Source: CAYJBH01 sp964370605
GTDB lineage: Bacteria > Bacillota > Clostridia > Oscillospirales > Ruminococcaceae
Length of the DNA: 64,000 nucleotides
Direction: 5' to 3'
NCBI GenBank assembly: GCA_964370605.1
Contig: CAYJJX010000001.1
Span: 62,001-126,000, forward strand
Shown in pieces: positions 45,815 through 54,826 of this stretch (position 1 is the stretch's first letter; each line of letters starts with the position of its first letter). The notes under the pieces are model-generated. The model did no database searches. It was not told the origin of the DNA and saw nothing but the letters and a program-made list of their open reading frames with translations. The translations under genes were made by a program, and so were the position numbers.

Positions 45815-47209
45815 TTAGTATGAAGTAAACGGGAAGGAGTTTTTTACAAGCGCTCTTGCATCGGCAAGGTCTTTCAAGGCGCCGTGCCCCAACATTTGCC
45901 CGAGTAGGTTTCCGATAGCGGTTGCCTCGGTCGGACCTGCCACAACTTTATGCTTTGTGATTTTAGCGGTCAAACGATTCAGATATTCGTCCTTAGAACC
46001 ACCGCCTACGATGTTGATATAGCCGTAATGAGTGCCGGTGATCTCTTCGATGTTTTTTATGGTTTTGTCATAGTATACTGCGAGCGAGTTGTAAACAACA
46101 GCGGCGATTTCACCCGGAGTTTCCGGTACTTGAAGTCCATGTGTCTTGCAGTACTCTTTGATTGCGCCAATCATAGAATCCGGGGCGGTGAATATATCAT
46201 CGTTACAGTCTACAATGGTAGAGAGATTTGACTGCTGTGCCATGTTGCAGAGTTCATCGAAACTATACTCGTCGTTATACTCTTTCTTGACGTTTTGAAT
46301 CATCCAAAGTCCCATGATATTCTTTATGAAACGATATCGACGGTCATAGCCACCCTCGTTAGTGAAGTTGCAACTCTGCGCCATTTCACCGCAGTTAGGT
46401 TTTTCAAGTTCAATTCCCATAAGAGACCAGGTTCCGCTGCTGAGATATACGGTGTTTTTCATGGTGGGAACCGCTGCGACTGCAGAGGCGGTATCATGCC
46501 CCATGGTGGTGATAACTTTGCAGTCATATCCGATTCTTTCGCGGATGATTGGTAGCAGGCTACCTATGACCGTTCCGGGCATGGTGATGGGAAGGAACAT
46601 CTCTTTTGGAAAACCAAAGCTATCGATAATATCATAATCCCAATCGCAACTCTCGGCATTCAACATGTTGGTGGTGCTTGCAATAGTATATTCACAGCTT
46701 TTGACACCGCTTAGACGATAGTGAAAATAGTCCGGTGTCAAGAGCATGGTCTTTGCCTTTGCAAGCTGCTCCGGATCAGTGTCTTTTAATGCAGTTAACT
46801 GATAAAGCGTATTGTATCTTGCTTTTTGTATTCCGGTGCGCTCATACAGCGTGCGCTCTGACACATGCTCAAAGACGCGCTCTTCGATATGCTCGGTGCG
46901 CTTGTCGCGATAGGCGATAGTGTCGCCGAGCATTTGGTCGTTTTCATCCAGAAGGACATAGTCAACGCCCCAGGTGTCTACTGCAATCGAGGTCGGTATT
47001 TTTTCGAGGTCTTTGCACTTTTTCATTCCTTCAACTATGTTGTCAAAAAGGTCTTCGTGATTCCAGCAACTGTGATTGTTGCGGGTAGAATAAGAATTTT
47101 TGAAGCGATGCACCTCCTGTGTCTTAAGCACTCCATCTTCGACCCAACCAAGAATGTGACGGCCGCTTGATGCGCCGATATCGACTGCAAGATAATATGT
47201 GTTGCTCAT
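45815..47209 (-). CDS. rhaB: Rhamnulokinase
   Basis: 464 residues, FGGY-type carbohydrate kinase. It phosphorylates L-rhamnulose to L-rhamnulose 1-phosphate. N-terminal phosphate loop YLAVDIGASSGRHILGWV, catalytic Asp region SIAVDTWGVDYVLLDENDQM, CNFTNEGGYDRRYRFIKNI, and ATP site INIVGGGSKDEYLNRLTA are all close to RhaB of Firmicutes. The last gene of a minus-strand unit; 20 bases after the PHP gene. The isomerase and aldolase of the pathway are at 61.7-64 kb. Confidence 0.95.
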   Translation of the reverse strand: MSNTYYLAVDIGASSGRHILGWVEDGVLKTQEVHRFKNSYSTRNNHSCWNHEDLFDNIVEGMKKCKDLEKIPTSIAVDTWGVDYVLLDENDQMLGDTIAYRDKRTEHIEERVFEHVSERTLYERTGIQKARYNTLYQLTALKDTDPEQLAKAKTMLLTPDYFHYRLSGVKSCEYTIASTTNMLNAESCDWDYDIIDSFGFPKEMFLPITMPGTVIGSLLPIIRERIGYDCKVITTMGHDTASAVAAVPTMKNTVYLSSGTWSLMGIELEKPNCGEMAQSCNFTNEGGYDRRYRFIKNIMGLWMIQNVKKEYNDEYSFDELCNMAQQSNLSTIVDCNDDIFTAPDSMIGAIKEYCKTHGLQVPETPGEIAAVVYNSLAVYYDKTIKNIEEITGTHYGYINIVGGGSKDEYLNRLTAKITKHKVVAGPTEATAIGNLLGQMLGHGALKDLADARALVKNSFPFTSY

Positions 47210-47229
47210 TGTCGTTACCCCTTTCGTAT

Positions 47230-48462
47230 TTAGATTTCGGCAAGTGCGATTCCTTTGAACTGTTTGACCACTTCGTCCAAGTTTGCAAAGTCACACTCCG
47301 CCATTCCGAGTGAGCCCTCTTGCTCCGCCGCTTTTTCATGGCCTATAAGCGCATAGGTTGAGTCGACAAGATGGGTGAACTGCGGACTTGTAAGCTTTTC
47401 ACAGATAAAACTCTGACTGGGCATATTGATGTCTTCGCCTGAAATTTCAAACATGTTGTTTTTGCGACAGAGTTGCTGTACACGCTCGAGTTGCTGTGAA
47501 GTGTTTCGAGCCGGCATATATGTCACCGCCCTTACTCCAAACTTTTTCAGTTCGTCAAACAGCAAATCTAAAAATTCGTCTTCGAATTTTTGTGCTTTCT
47601 TGTCGCCGGTAACGCTTTGCTCAATATCTCCAAGATATGGATAAGCCAGTATGATTCCGTGTTCGTCACAGAGCTTTACAAGATCTGTGATGTGTGGAAG
47701 TTCATCGGTTGCATCAATGTAGATTTTGCTGACAAGGCTTGCCTTGAACACACCGAGTAGGCGATATAGCAGATCGTCGGGATCACTTGCAATGACCTCT
47801 GCCTGCGCATCGGTTAGTGTACAGCCAATCGCCTTTGCAAAGTCGGCACAACCATTTGCGCCGAATTTTTCATAAGCTTTTGAGGCAAGTGCATAAAGCA
47901 GATGACGCTCCGTTACACTTCCACCCGTTGCCGACATGGAAATGGCAACGACATCGTTATCATAGTCAAGGACAATGCCATGTGGTTCGGTGAGCGTATT
48001 TATTTTTTCTGTCATGGCACGATTGCGTCGACCTCTTGCTTCATTAATCGGCGCGAAGAACCGCTCAACCGCCCCAAGCGACTTTTCCGGTATGCCATGC
48101 AGTGCCATATAAATGACGTCTTTTTGGTCCGGATTGTTGATGAAGCGACCTGCAAGTGCGCTGTTTGCTATCGAAACTCGACACTCGGCACCGACCGTGA
48201 CACCCATTTCGGCGACTTTGCCGGCCTTTTTGAACTCGATGGCACCGGCGACACTGTCATGATCCATGATACCGACAGTATCAAGACCTGCGAGCCATGC
48301 CGTATAGACCGCTTCGGTAGGTGAATAGGGTGAAAAAGAGTAGATGGTGTGCACATGGTTGTTGCAGTATTCCGGACGCTTTTGTGGTGCGGGAGTGTTT
48401 GCGAGCACCTGTCTCAGCGCCTCGATACGCTGTTCGGCGGTTGCGCCGTGTAAGTCTTGCAT
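47230..48462 (-). CDS. PHP-domain metallo-phosphoesterase
   Basis: 410 residues, ribosome site AAGGTGAT. PHP-type metal ligands are visible: NNHVHTIYSFSPYSPTEA near residue 34 (His-X-His), GIMDHDS, GAECRVS, and later EISGEDIN. The enzyme is a predicted tri-metal phosphoesterase acting on a small phosphorylated compound. Directly upstream of rhaB in one transcript from its own promoter, so the substrate may be a sugar phosphate formed during rhamnose use. Substrate not identified. Confidence 0.85.
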   Translation of the reverse strand: MQDLHGATAEQRIEALRQVLANTPAPQKRPEYCNNHVHTIYSFSPYSPTEAVYTAWLAGLDTVGIMDHDSVAGAIEFKKAGKVAEMGVTVGAECRVSIANSALAGRFINNPDQKDVIYMALHGIPEKSLGAVERFFAPINEARGRRNRAMTEKINTLTEPHGIVLDYDNDVVAISMSATGGSVTERHLLYALASKAYEKFGANGCADFAKAIGCTLTDAQAEVIASDPDDLLYRLLGVFKASLVSKIYIDATDELPHITDLVKLCDEHGIILAYPYLGDIEQSVTGDKKAQKFEDEFLDLLFDELKKFGVRAVTYMPARNTSQQLERVQQLCRKNNMFEISGEDINMPSQSFICEKLTSPQFTHLVDSTYALIGHEKAAEQEGSLGMAECDFANLDEVVKQFKGIALAEI

Positions 48463-48498
48463 GGGATATCACCTTTCTGTTAAGTGGTATAGAAGTTT

Positions 48499-48526
48499 AG
48501 TATAAAAAACAATAGAGATTGGTCAA
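48499..48526 (-). promoter_or_regulatory. Promoter of the PHP-rhaB unit
   Basis: On the minus strand TTGACC (48526-48521) and TATACT (48504-48499) are 16 bases apart, with a start near 48492. The rest of 48527-48602 shows nothing. Confidence 0.65.
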
Positions 48527-48602
48527 ATAAAATTTATTATCGGTGCACAGTGCCACGGAACATATGAGTAAAGGTGTTGCCGACCGAATAAAATGCATGT
48601 AG

Positions 48603-49478
48603 CTAGTTGAGCATGATCTGTCCGCCGCTGACGGGCAGTGCCTGTCCTGTCTCATAATCTTGTTCAACAAGATAAAAAAGTGCCTTGGCAACATCGATAG
48701 GGAAACAGCCTCTGCCGAGCGGAACTTGTTTTTCATAGTAGCGACGAACCTCGTCGATGGTGGTAGCTCCCGGAACCTTTCCGGCGTTGAGGTATTGCAC
48801 AAAAAGTCCTTTTTCCGGATCACACCAAAGCGGCCCATCAAGATAGTTGCCGGGGCAGATGGAGTTGACCTTGATTCCGTACGGCGCAAGTTCCAGTGCA
48901 AAGCTTTGGGTTAATCCTATACCACCGAATTTAGAGCCGGCATAGGCAAAATTCTTCTTGCTACCCGCAAGTCCTGATTTCGAGTTGATCTGTATGATGT
49001 CGCTCATGTGGCTGTTGTCGGCCTCAAACTGTGCCTTCATGACAGCACCGACATATTTGACGGTGAGAAAATATGCGCTGTAATTTACACGGGTAACAAA
49101 TTCAAAGCGATCATATTCCAGTTCATCGATGCCGCCTGCAACCAAAACGCCTGCATTGCTGACAAAAATGTCGATACCACCAAATTCATCTACTACCGCC
49201 GAGACCATGTCGGCAACACTCTGTTCGTCGGCAACATTGACCTTGACAGCAAATGCGCGCTCTCCAAGACGATCGGCGACCTCTTTTGCCATGTCATAGT
49301 TAAGATCTGCGATAGCGACATAGGCACCTTCGGCGATCATGCACTCGGCAATGCCAAGGCCGAAGCCTTGAGCACTGCCGGTTACTATTGAAAGCTTGCC
49401 GCCGAGACGACCGGTTGTAGCCGGACGTTTTTTTACGTTTTCTGCCGCTTTTTTGACGGCGGAGGATATGTCTATCAT
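48603..49478 (-). CDS. SDR-family dehydrogenase
   Basis: 291 residues, ribosome site GGAAAGG. Short-chain dehydrogenase with the NAD-binding glycine motif TGSAQGFGLGIA (~residue 33), VSNAGVLVAGG, the catalytic Ser in QINSKSG, and YAGSK with the Tyr-Lys pair. An acidic residue after the second strand (ADLN) favours NAD. Close in style to sorbitol-6-phosphate 2-dehydrogenases, but the substrate is open. 25 bases downstream of the fused E1 gene on the same strand. Confidence 0.88.
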   Translation of the reverse strand: MIDISSAVKKAAENVKKRPATTGRLGGKLSIVTGSAQGFGLGIAECMIAEGAYVAIADLNYDMAKEVADRLGERAFAVKVNVADEQSVADMVSAVVDEFGGIDIFVSNAGVLVAGGIDELEYDRFEFVTRVNYSAYFLTVKYVGAVMKAQFEADNSHMSDIIQINSKSGLAGSKKNFAYAGSKFGGIGLTQSFALELAPYGIKVNSICPGNYLDGPLWCDPEKGLFVQYLNAGKVPGATTIDEVRRYYEKQVPLGRGCFPIDVAKALFYLVEQDYETGQALPVSGGQIMLN

Positions 49479-49503
49479 AACGGTTTTTTCCTTTCCCTTG
49501 AAT

Positions 49504-51972
49504 TTATACTCCGAATTTTGCTTTGCGCATCATTTCTACGTCGGTGTAGTCTTTAGATGGGGTATATCCGTCGATCGGCATGATTCTGCTGTGGAATGCA
49601 TCAAGGAACCACTGAGGCTGAGGGAAGAACATGTGTTCAAACTCGAATGCCGGAGTGATCCAGTTTTCTGCGCCGAGAACAAAGGGAGGAGCATCAAGAT
49701 GATCAAAGCAGAGCTGTGTGATGTTGCTTGCAAAGTCGTTGAGGATGTTGCCCCTTGTGCAGGCATCGCTGGCAAGGATGATGCGACCGGTCTTTTTGAC
49801 CGACTCTACAACCTTTTCATAGTTGAACGGTACGATGCTTCGTGCATCGATGACCTCGACCGAAATACCACGCTCTTCAAACAGTTTAGCGGCATCCAGT
49901 GCGGAGTAAAGTGTTGCGCCGACTGTGAGAATGGTAAGATCGGTACCGGCACGTTTGATGTCCGGCTCGCCGAGCGGAATCTCATAATATTCTTCCGGCA
50001 CGCCGCCCTCATGGAACTGCTCACCGATGTCATAGTATTTCTGGCTTTCAAAGAACACAACCGGATCAAGACCGGAAAGTGCGGTGTTCATCAGTCCTTT
50101 TGCGTCATATGGGGTTACCGGATACACCACCTTGAGACCCGGCATGTGCGCTGTGAGTGCCGACCAGTCCTGTGAGTGCTGTGCACCGTATTTGCTACCG
50201 ACCGATACACGGAGCACAACCGGCATGTTGAGCAGACCTGCCGACATTGATTGCCATTTAGCAAGCTGATTGAACACTTCGTCGCCGGCGCGACCCAAAA
50301 AGTCACAGTACATAAGTTCGGCAATGACACGACCGCCTGCCATTCCGTAACCGACGGCAGAACCTGCGATTGCCGCCTCACTGATGGGAGAGTTGAAAAG
50401 ACGGTGGTGGGGGATGCTGTCCATCATGTTTCTTGTGACGGCGAATGCTCCGCCCCAGTCACGGACATCTTCACCGTAGAGTACCAGTGTCGGATCTTCA
50501 TAAAATTTATCGAAAATGGATTCAAACAGTGCATCACGCAGAGCGTAGATACGGTTTTTGCTGATCGCCTTGCCGTTTTCGTCAAACGCAAATCTTGCCT
50601 TGTTTGCAAGTCCGGCATAGCGGGTGTTCTCTTCTTTGGTGGTCAGAACATCGGGAGCACGATCGTCCATCTTTGTCTTGGACTCATTTTTGTACATCAG
50701 CTCTGCAATGATGTTCTTTTCGCCGTCAAGATTCATGTAGGGAGATATCTCGACATCTTTGGCAATGGCAAACACGTCCTTGTTGCGTTTTTGTGCCGTT
50801 TCAATCGCCTCGACACACTCTGCCTCGGTGCAGATTCCGGCAGCGATCAGCTCTTTTTTGAACCACTCGATGCTGTCGGCATCACGCCACATCTCAATCT
50901 CTTCGGCACTGCGGTATGCAGAGGCATCAGAGGTGGAGTGACCGGAAATACGATAGGTGACAACGTCTAACAAGACAGGGCCGTCACCCGATTTGATGAT
51001 GTCTTTTTTGCGGCGGAATGCGTCGATGACTGCAAGCGGATTGTATCCATCGACACGCTCGGCGTGCATTTGATTTTTTGCGATTCCGGCGCCCATACGA
51101 GCAAGGAAGTCATATGCCATGGTCTCACCACGGGTTTGTCCACCCATGCCGTACGCATTGTTATTGAAACAGAAAATAAGAGGAAGACCGCCCTTGGTAC
51201 CATCGTCCCAAAGGGTGCGATACTGATCCATTGCGGCAAAGTTGAGACTTTCCATAACAGGACCACAACCCATCGATGCATCACCGATGTTGCAGACCAC
51301 GATGCCGTCTTTTTTGTTTACACGTTGGTACAGCGCAACTCCGGTAGAGGTTGGGCCGCTTCCGCCGACAATTGCGTTGTTCGGGAAGATGCCGAACGGG
51401 GTGAAAAATGCATGCATCGAACCGCCGAGCCCTCTGTTGAAACCGGTGTCCCGTGCGAAAACTTCGGCCATTGCACCATAAATATAGAAATATTTCGCCT
51501 TGTCTTTTATGGTTGCGAGCTTGAAATGCTCTTCAACTATTTTAAGGTTGCGACCACCAAAGAAATTTTCCATGACCTCGGTCAACTGTTCGTCGGTTAG
51601 CTGTTCGATGGAGGAAAGACCTTTAGCGATGATCTCGCCATGACTGCGGTGAGAACCGAGGGTATAGTCCTCAACACCGAGAACAAAGGCTTGACCGACC
51701 GCCGCCGCCTCTTGACCTGCCGAGAGATGAGCCGGGCCGGCATAGGTGAACGGGCAATCGTTGTATTGTCCTTTGACCTTAATTTCATTGAGCATGTTTT
51801 CGAATTCACGAATGCTCGCCATGTCGGAAAGGATGCGCAAAAACTCTTCTTTAGTAAAATTTTCGCTCTCTTCTTTGATGGTTTTGTTGTAAGCATTCAC
51901 CGGAATGTCGGTAAATGTAATTTTGGAACTTGCTCTGACCTCTTTTGGGTCAACCACTAAACACTTTGGCAT
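49504..51972 (-). CDS. Thiamine-diphosphate dehydrogenase E1, alpha and beta subunits fused
   Basis: 822 residues, AAAGGAC ribosome site. Residues ~40-420 are an E1-alpha domain: SHRSHGEIIAKG, RGLGGSMHAFF, and the thiamine-diphosphate motif GDASMGCG ending NNNAYGMGG, with GDA in place of GDG. Residues ~480-800 are an E1-beta transketolase-like domain (LYGEDVRDWGGAFAVTRNM, NSPISEAAIAGSAVGYGMAG, SVGSKYGAQHSQDW). These are normally separate genes in acetoin and branched-chain 2-oxoacid dehydrogenases. The enzyme decarboxylates or cleaves a 2-oxo compound and passes the acyl group to the E2 encoded upstream. Substrate undetermined. Confidence 0.93.
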   Translation of the reverse strand: MPKCLVVDPKEVRASSKITFTDIPVNAYNKTIKEESENFTKEEFLRILSDMASIREFENMLNEIKVKGQYNDCPFTYAGPAHLSAGQEAAAVGQAFVLGVEDYTLGSHRSHGEIIAKGLSSIEQLTDEQLTEVMENFFGGRNLKIVEEHFKLATIKDKAKYFYIYGAMAEVFARDTGFNRGLGGSMHAFFTPFGIFPNNAIVGGSGPTSTGVALYQRVNKKDGIVVCNIGDASMGCGPVMESLNFAAMDQYRTLWDDGTKGGLPLIFCFNNNAYGMGGQTRGETMAYDFLARMGAGIAKNQMHAERVDGYNPLAVIDAFRRKKDIIKSGDGPVLLDVVTYRISGHSTSDASAYRSAEEIEMWRDADSIEWFKKELIAAGICTEAECVEAIETAQKRNKDVFAIAKDVEISPYMNLDGEKNIIAELMYKNESKTKMDDRAPDVLTTKEENTRYAGLANKARFAFDENGKAISKNRIYALRDALFESIFDKFYEDPTLVLYGEDVRDWGGAFAVTRNMMDSIPHHRLFNSPISEAAIAGSAVGYGMAGGRVIAELMYCDFLGRAGDEVFNQLAKWQSMSAGLLNMPVVLRVSVGSKYGAQHSQDWSALTAHMPGLKVVYPVTPYDAKGLMNTALSGLDPVVFFESQKYYDIGEQFHEGGVPEEYYEIPLGEPDIKRAGTDLTILTVGATLYSALDAAKLFEERGISVEVIDARSIVPFNYEKVVESVKKTGRIILASDACTRGNILNDFASNITQLCFDHLDAPPFVLGAENWITPAFEFEHMFFPQPQWFLDAFHSRIMPIDGYTPSKDYTDVEMMRKAKFGV

Positions 51973-51996
51973 TTTATATTGTCCTTTCTCTTTGTT

Positions 51997-53361
51997 TTAT
52001 TCAATCTCAAACAGCGCTTCGCGAATGATTTCACAGACGGTGGGATGTGGGAAAACCAGCTTTTTGATGCCGTCGATCGGAAGTCGATTGCCGATCATCA
52101 ATGCGGCACCGTAGATACTTTCCGAGCTTGCGTTTCCGACCATCGAAACACCGAGGATGATTTCACGACTTTTGTCGTATACTAACTTGATGAACCCATC
52201 GCCACGCTCGTTTTCTGCAAGATATCTGCCGCTGTATGCCATCGGGAGTTTCACGCAAACGGCATCGTAACCTTTTTGTTTTGCCGATGCTTCTGTCTCG
52301 CCCACTGCCGCTACTTCGGGGTTTGTGTATATGACGGATGGAATTGTGTTGTATTCCATGGCATCTTTTTTGCCGACAATATTATTTACCGCAACTTCTG
52401 CCTCGCGGTAGGCGGTATGTGCGAGCATGACCTTGCCGTTCACATCACCGATGGCATAAACACCCTCGACGTTGGATAGCAGTGTGTCGGAGGTTACAAT
52501 AGCGCCGCGCTCGGTGAAAATGTCAAGTTTTTCAAGACCAATGTCAGAGGTGTTGGGTCTGCGTCCAATAGAAAGAAGCACTTTTTCGGCAGAAAGAGAA
52601 ACGCTCTCACCCTGCTGTTCAAATACAATGCCATCTGATTTTATGGCGGTGACCTTGCAACCAAGCTTGAAGTCGATTCCTTTTTTGGTGTAGTTTGCAA
52701 GCAGATTTTCTGCTATGTCGGAATCGATAGGGCCGCCGATGGTCGGTAGCATCTCGACGACGGTTACCTTACTGCCAACCGAGTTGTAGTAGGATGCCAT
52801 CTCAAGGCCGATAACACCGCCGCCGATAACGCAGAGTGATTTTGGTATCTCGGTGAGTGAGAGAATCTCACGGTTTGTCAGTGCAAAACCGGAAGAAACA
52901 GCGTCTTTAAGTCCGTCGATAGGGGGGAGCATAGGACTGCTACCTGTTGCAATTATCAGCTGTTTTGCTGTGTATTCGGCGCCGTCACACACCACCGCAA
53001 ATCCGCCCTCGATGCGTCCTTTGATTGCGGCGTCACCCGAAATAACCTCGACGCCGTGCTTTTTCATCTTCATGCCTACACCGGCAACCAGCTTTTTGAC
53101 AATCTTGTCTTTGCGCGCTATGACCTTTTTTTGGTCGATGGAAGCACCGGTGACCGTTACACCGTAATCAGCACAGTGGTTGGCATAGTCAAATACTTTG
53201 GCGCTGTGCAAAAGAGCTTTTGATGGGATACAACCTTCGTTGAGGCAGACGCCGCCAAGAGAACGCTTTTCAAAGAGCATGACCGAGAGCCCTTCGGCTC
53301 CGGCGCGTTCGGCGGCGCAGTAACCACCGGGTCCGCCTCCTATAACAATTAAATCTTTCAT
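51997..53361 (-). CDS. lpd: Dihydrolipoamide dehydrogenase (E3)
   Basis: Start at ATG 53361, eight bases after GAAGGA; the frame extends to 53394 without a ribosome site. 454 residues: FAD motif IVIGGGPGGYCAAERA, redox disulfide GGVCLNEGCIPSK, NAD motif CVIGGGVIGLEMASYY, and the C-terminal HPTVCEIIRE with the catalytic His. It reoxidises the lipoyl group of the E2 encoded just upstream, making NADH. Confidence 0.95.
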   Translation of the reverse strand: MKDLIVIGGGPGGYCAAERAGAEGLSVMLFEKRSLGGVCLNEGCIPSKALLHSAKVFDYANHCADYGVTVTGASIDQKKVIARKDKIVKKLVAGVGMKMKKHGVEVISGDAAIKGRIEGGFAVVCDGAEYTAKQLIIATGSSPMLPPIDGLKDAVSSGFALTNREILSLTEIPKSLCVIGGGVIGLEMASYYNSVGSKVTVVEMLPTIGGPIDSDIAENLLANYTKKGIDFKLGCKVTAIKSDGIVFEQQGESVSLSAEKVLLSIGRRPNTSDIGLEKLDIFTERGAIVTSDTLLSNVEGVYAIGDVNGKVMLAHTAYREAEVAVNNIVGKKDAMEYNTIPSVIYTNPEVAAVGETEASAKQKGYDAVCVKLPMAYSGRYLAENERGDGFIKLVYDKSREIILGVSMVGNASSESIYGAALMIGNRLPIDGIKKLVFPHPTVCEIIREALFEIE

Positions 53362-53432
53362 TACTTTTGTTCCTTCTTTAAAATACGCTGTCAATTTTTA
53401 TACATTGAGTATAAATTGTCGTTTTGTGACGC

Positions 53433-53463
53433 AAAGTATCGAATCTTGCTTGAGCGATACTTT
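53433..53463 (-). repeat. Intercistronic hairpin between E2 and E3 genes
   Basis: AAAGTATCG (53433-53441) and CGATACTTT (53455-53463) form a 9-bp stem with a 13-base loop and no U-run, in the 124-base gap. Confidence 0.45.
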
Positions 53464-53485
53464 AGATCGGAATATGATGTTTTAT

Positions 53486-54745
53486 TTAATCAATAAGCAG
53501 TAGGCTGAAGTTTGAAAGACTATCGCAGAGGTCTTTGAGGAACTTCGCCGCAGGGGCACCGTCCAATGCACGGTGGTCGAATGTCAATGACAGACCCATG
53601 GCAGGATAGGTCGTTATTTTTCCGCTAACTGTCTTGACACGCTCGGTCATGTTGCAGACTCCGAGTATTCCGACTTCCGGTGGGTTGATAACAGGAGTGA
53701 AACTTTCGATGCCAAGATTTCCGAGGTTGGTCACCGTGAAGGTTCCGCCCGACAATAGATCCGGGCTTATGCTTCCGGTCTGAGCCGCTTTTGCAACTGT
53801 CTTCATCTCGGCTGAAAGCTCGGATAGTGTCAGGGTTTCTGCCGCCATAATCTTCGGAACAAGCAAACCTTTTTCGGTGTCGACCGCAACGCCGAGGTTG
53901 ACGGTGTTGAAACAACGAAGAAGATCGTCATAATAGTTGGCATTCATGTTTTTGTGGCGAAGAAGAACCTTGGCAGTAGCAAAAAGCACGAGATCGTTTA
54001 GCGTAATGCCTTCAAGCTTCGGGTTTTTGCTATTCTTGAACGAGGCACGAAGTCGAAGTATTTCGGTTGCATCGAACGAGCTGTTTAATGTGAGCTGTGC
54101 CATTCCTGCAATGGAGGCGTGCATCGCCTTGGCAATAACCTTGCGAACATTGCTATGTGGAATATCTTCGAATGTTACCATCGGTGCGGAGGAAATTGCT
54201 TTTTCTGCACCGTTTGCCATGACACGCATTACATCACGCTCGATTACACGACCGGCAGGACCGGTGCCGATTGCATCGCCTGAACCTATACCGTTTTTGT
54301 CGGCAAGTGCCTTGGCTCTTGGAGAGATAGCACCGCTTGTTGAGGTGGCAACGCTTGGTATCGACATTGCGGGAGCAGTTTTCGGTGCAACTGCCGGTGC
54401 CGCTGCAGGTGCTGCTGCCGGTGCGGTGGCGGCAGGCGCTGTGGATGATTCGGCAGGTGCAGACTGCTTGGCATCGCCTTTTGGTTCAAATTCGGAAATG
54501 TCCTCGCCTTTTTGACCGATTACACAGATGTTTCCAAGTGCAGGGACGTCATCGCCCTCACTGTAGAAAACTGCAAGCAGTTCACCCTCTTCTTCAGAAG
54601 GTTCGTCAAACGATGCTTTATCTGTCTCGTATGAGAAAAGCAGATCCCCCTTCTTCACACTGTCTCCAACAACTTTGTGCCATTTTGAAAGAATACACTC
54701 TTCTACCGTTATGCCCGGTTTCGGCATTACTATTGCCTTTGCCAT
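53486..54745 (-). CDS. Dihydrolipoamide acyltransferase (E2)
   Basis: ATG 54745 chosen; ATG 54757 abuts the AAAGGA site. 419 residues. N-terminal lipoyl domain with the lipoyl-carrying Lys43 in SYETDKASFDEP, an Ala/Pro-rich flexible linker (~100-135), a peripheral-subunit-binding domain (AISPRAKALADKNGI and GTGPAGRVIERDV), and a C-terminal catalytic domain ending SLTFDHRALDGAPAAKF with the active-site His and Asp. Core of the 2-oxoacid dehydrogenase complex with the fused E1 and E3. Confidence 0.95.
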   Translation of the reverse strand: MAKAIVMPKPGITVEECILSKWHKVVGDSVKKGDLLFSYETDKASFDEPSEEEGELLAVFYSEGDDVPALGNICVIGQKGEDISEFEPKGDAKQSAPAESSTAPAATAPAAAPAAAPAVAPKTAPAMSIPSVATSTSGAISPRAKALADKNGIGSGDAIGTGPAGRVIERDVMRVMANGAEKAISSAPMVTFEDIPHSNVRKVIAKAMHASIAGMAQLTLNSSFDATEILRLRASFKNSKNPKLEGITLNDLVLFATAKVLLRHKNMNANYYDDLLRCFNTVNLGVAVDTEKGLLVPKIMAAETLTLSELSAEMKTVAKAAQTGSISPDLLSGGTFTVTNLGNLGIESFTPVINPPEVGILGVCNMTERVKTVSGKITTYPAMGLSLTFDHRALDGAPAAKFLKDLCDSLSNFSLLLID

Positions 54746-54781
54746 ATTTATGACCATTCCTTTCTTGATATATTTATCCGG

Positions 54782-54801
54782 TTTCGCCGCAGTGGGCGAA
54801 A
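54782..54801 (-). repeat. Intercistronic hairpin between dehydrogenase and E2 genes
   Basis: TTTCGCC and GGCGAAA make a 7-bp stem around a 6-base loop in the 81-base gap. On the minus strand no U-run follows. Confidence 0.4.
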
Positions 54802-54826
54802 TTTTAATGCATGTAGTTTTCTGAAA

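Noticed and set aside
49396..50175. Long open frame of 259 codons on the plus strand
   Set aside because: Antisense to the SDR and fused E1 genes, whose motifs are unmistakable; no ribosome site and no recognisable domains.
49504..51972. Suspicion that the E1 fusion results from a lost stop codon
   Set aside because: A ~60-residue linker with normal codon use joins the domains and no internal start with a ribosome site is visible.
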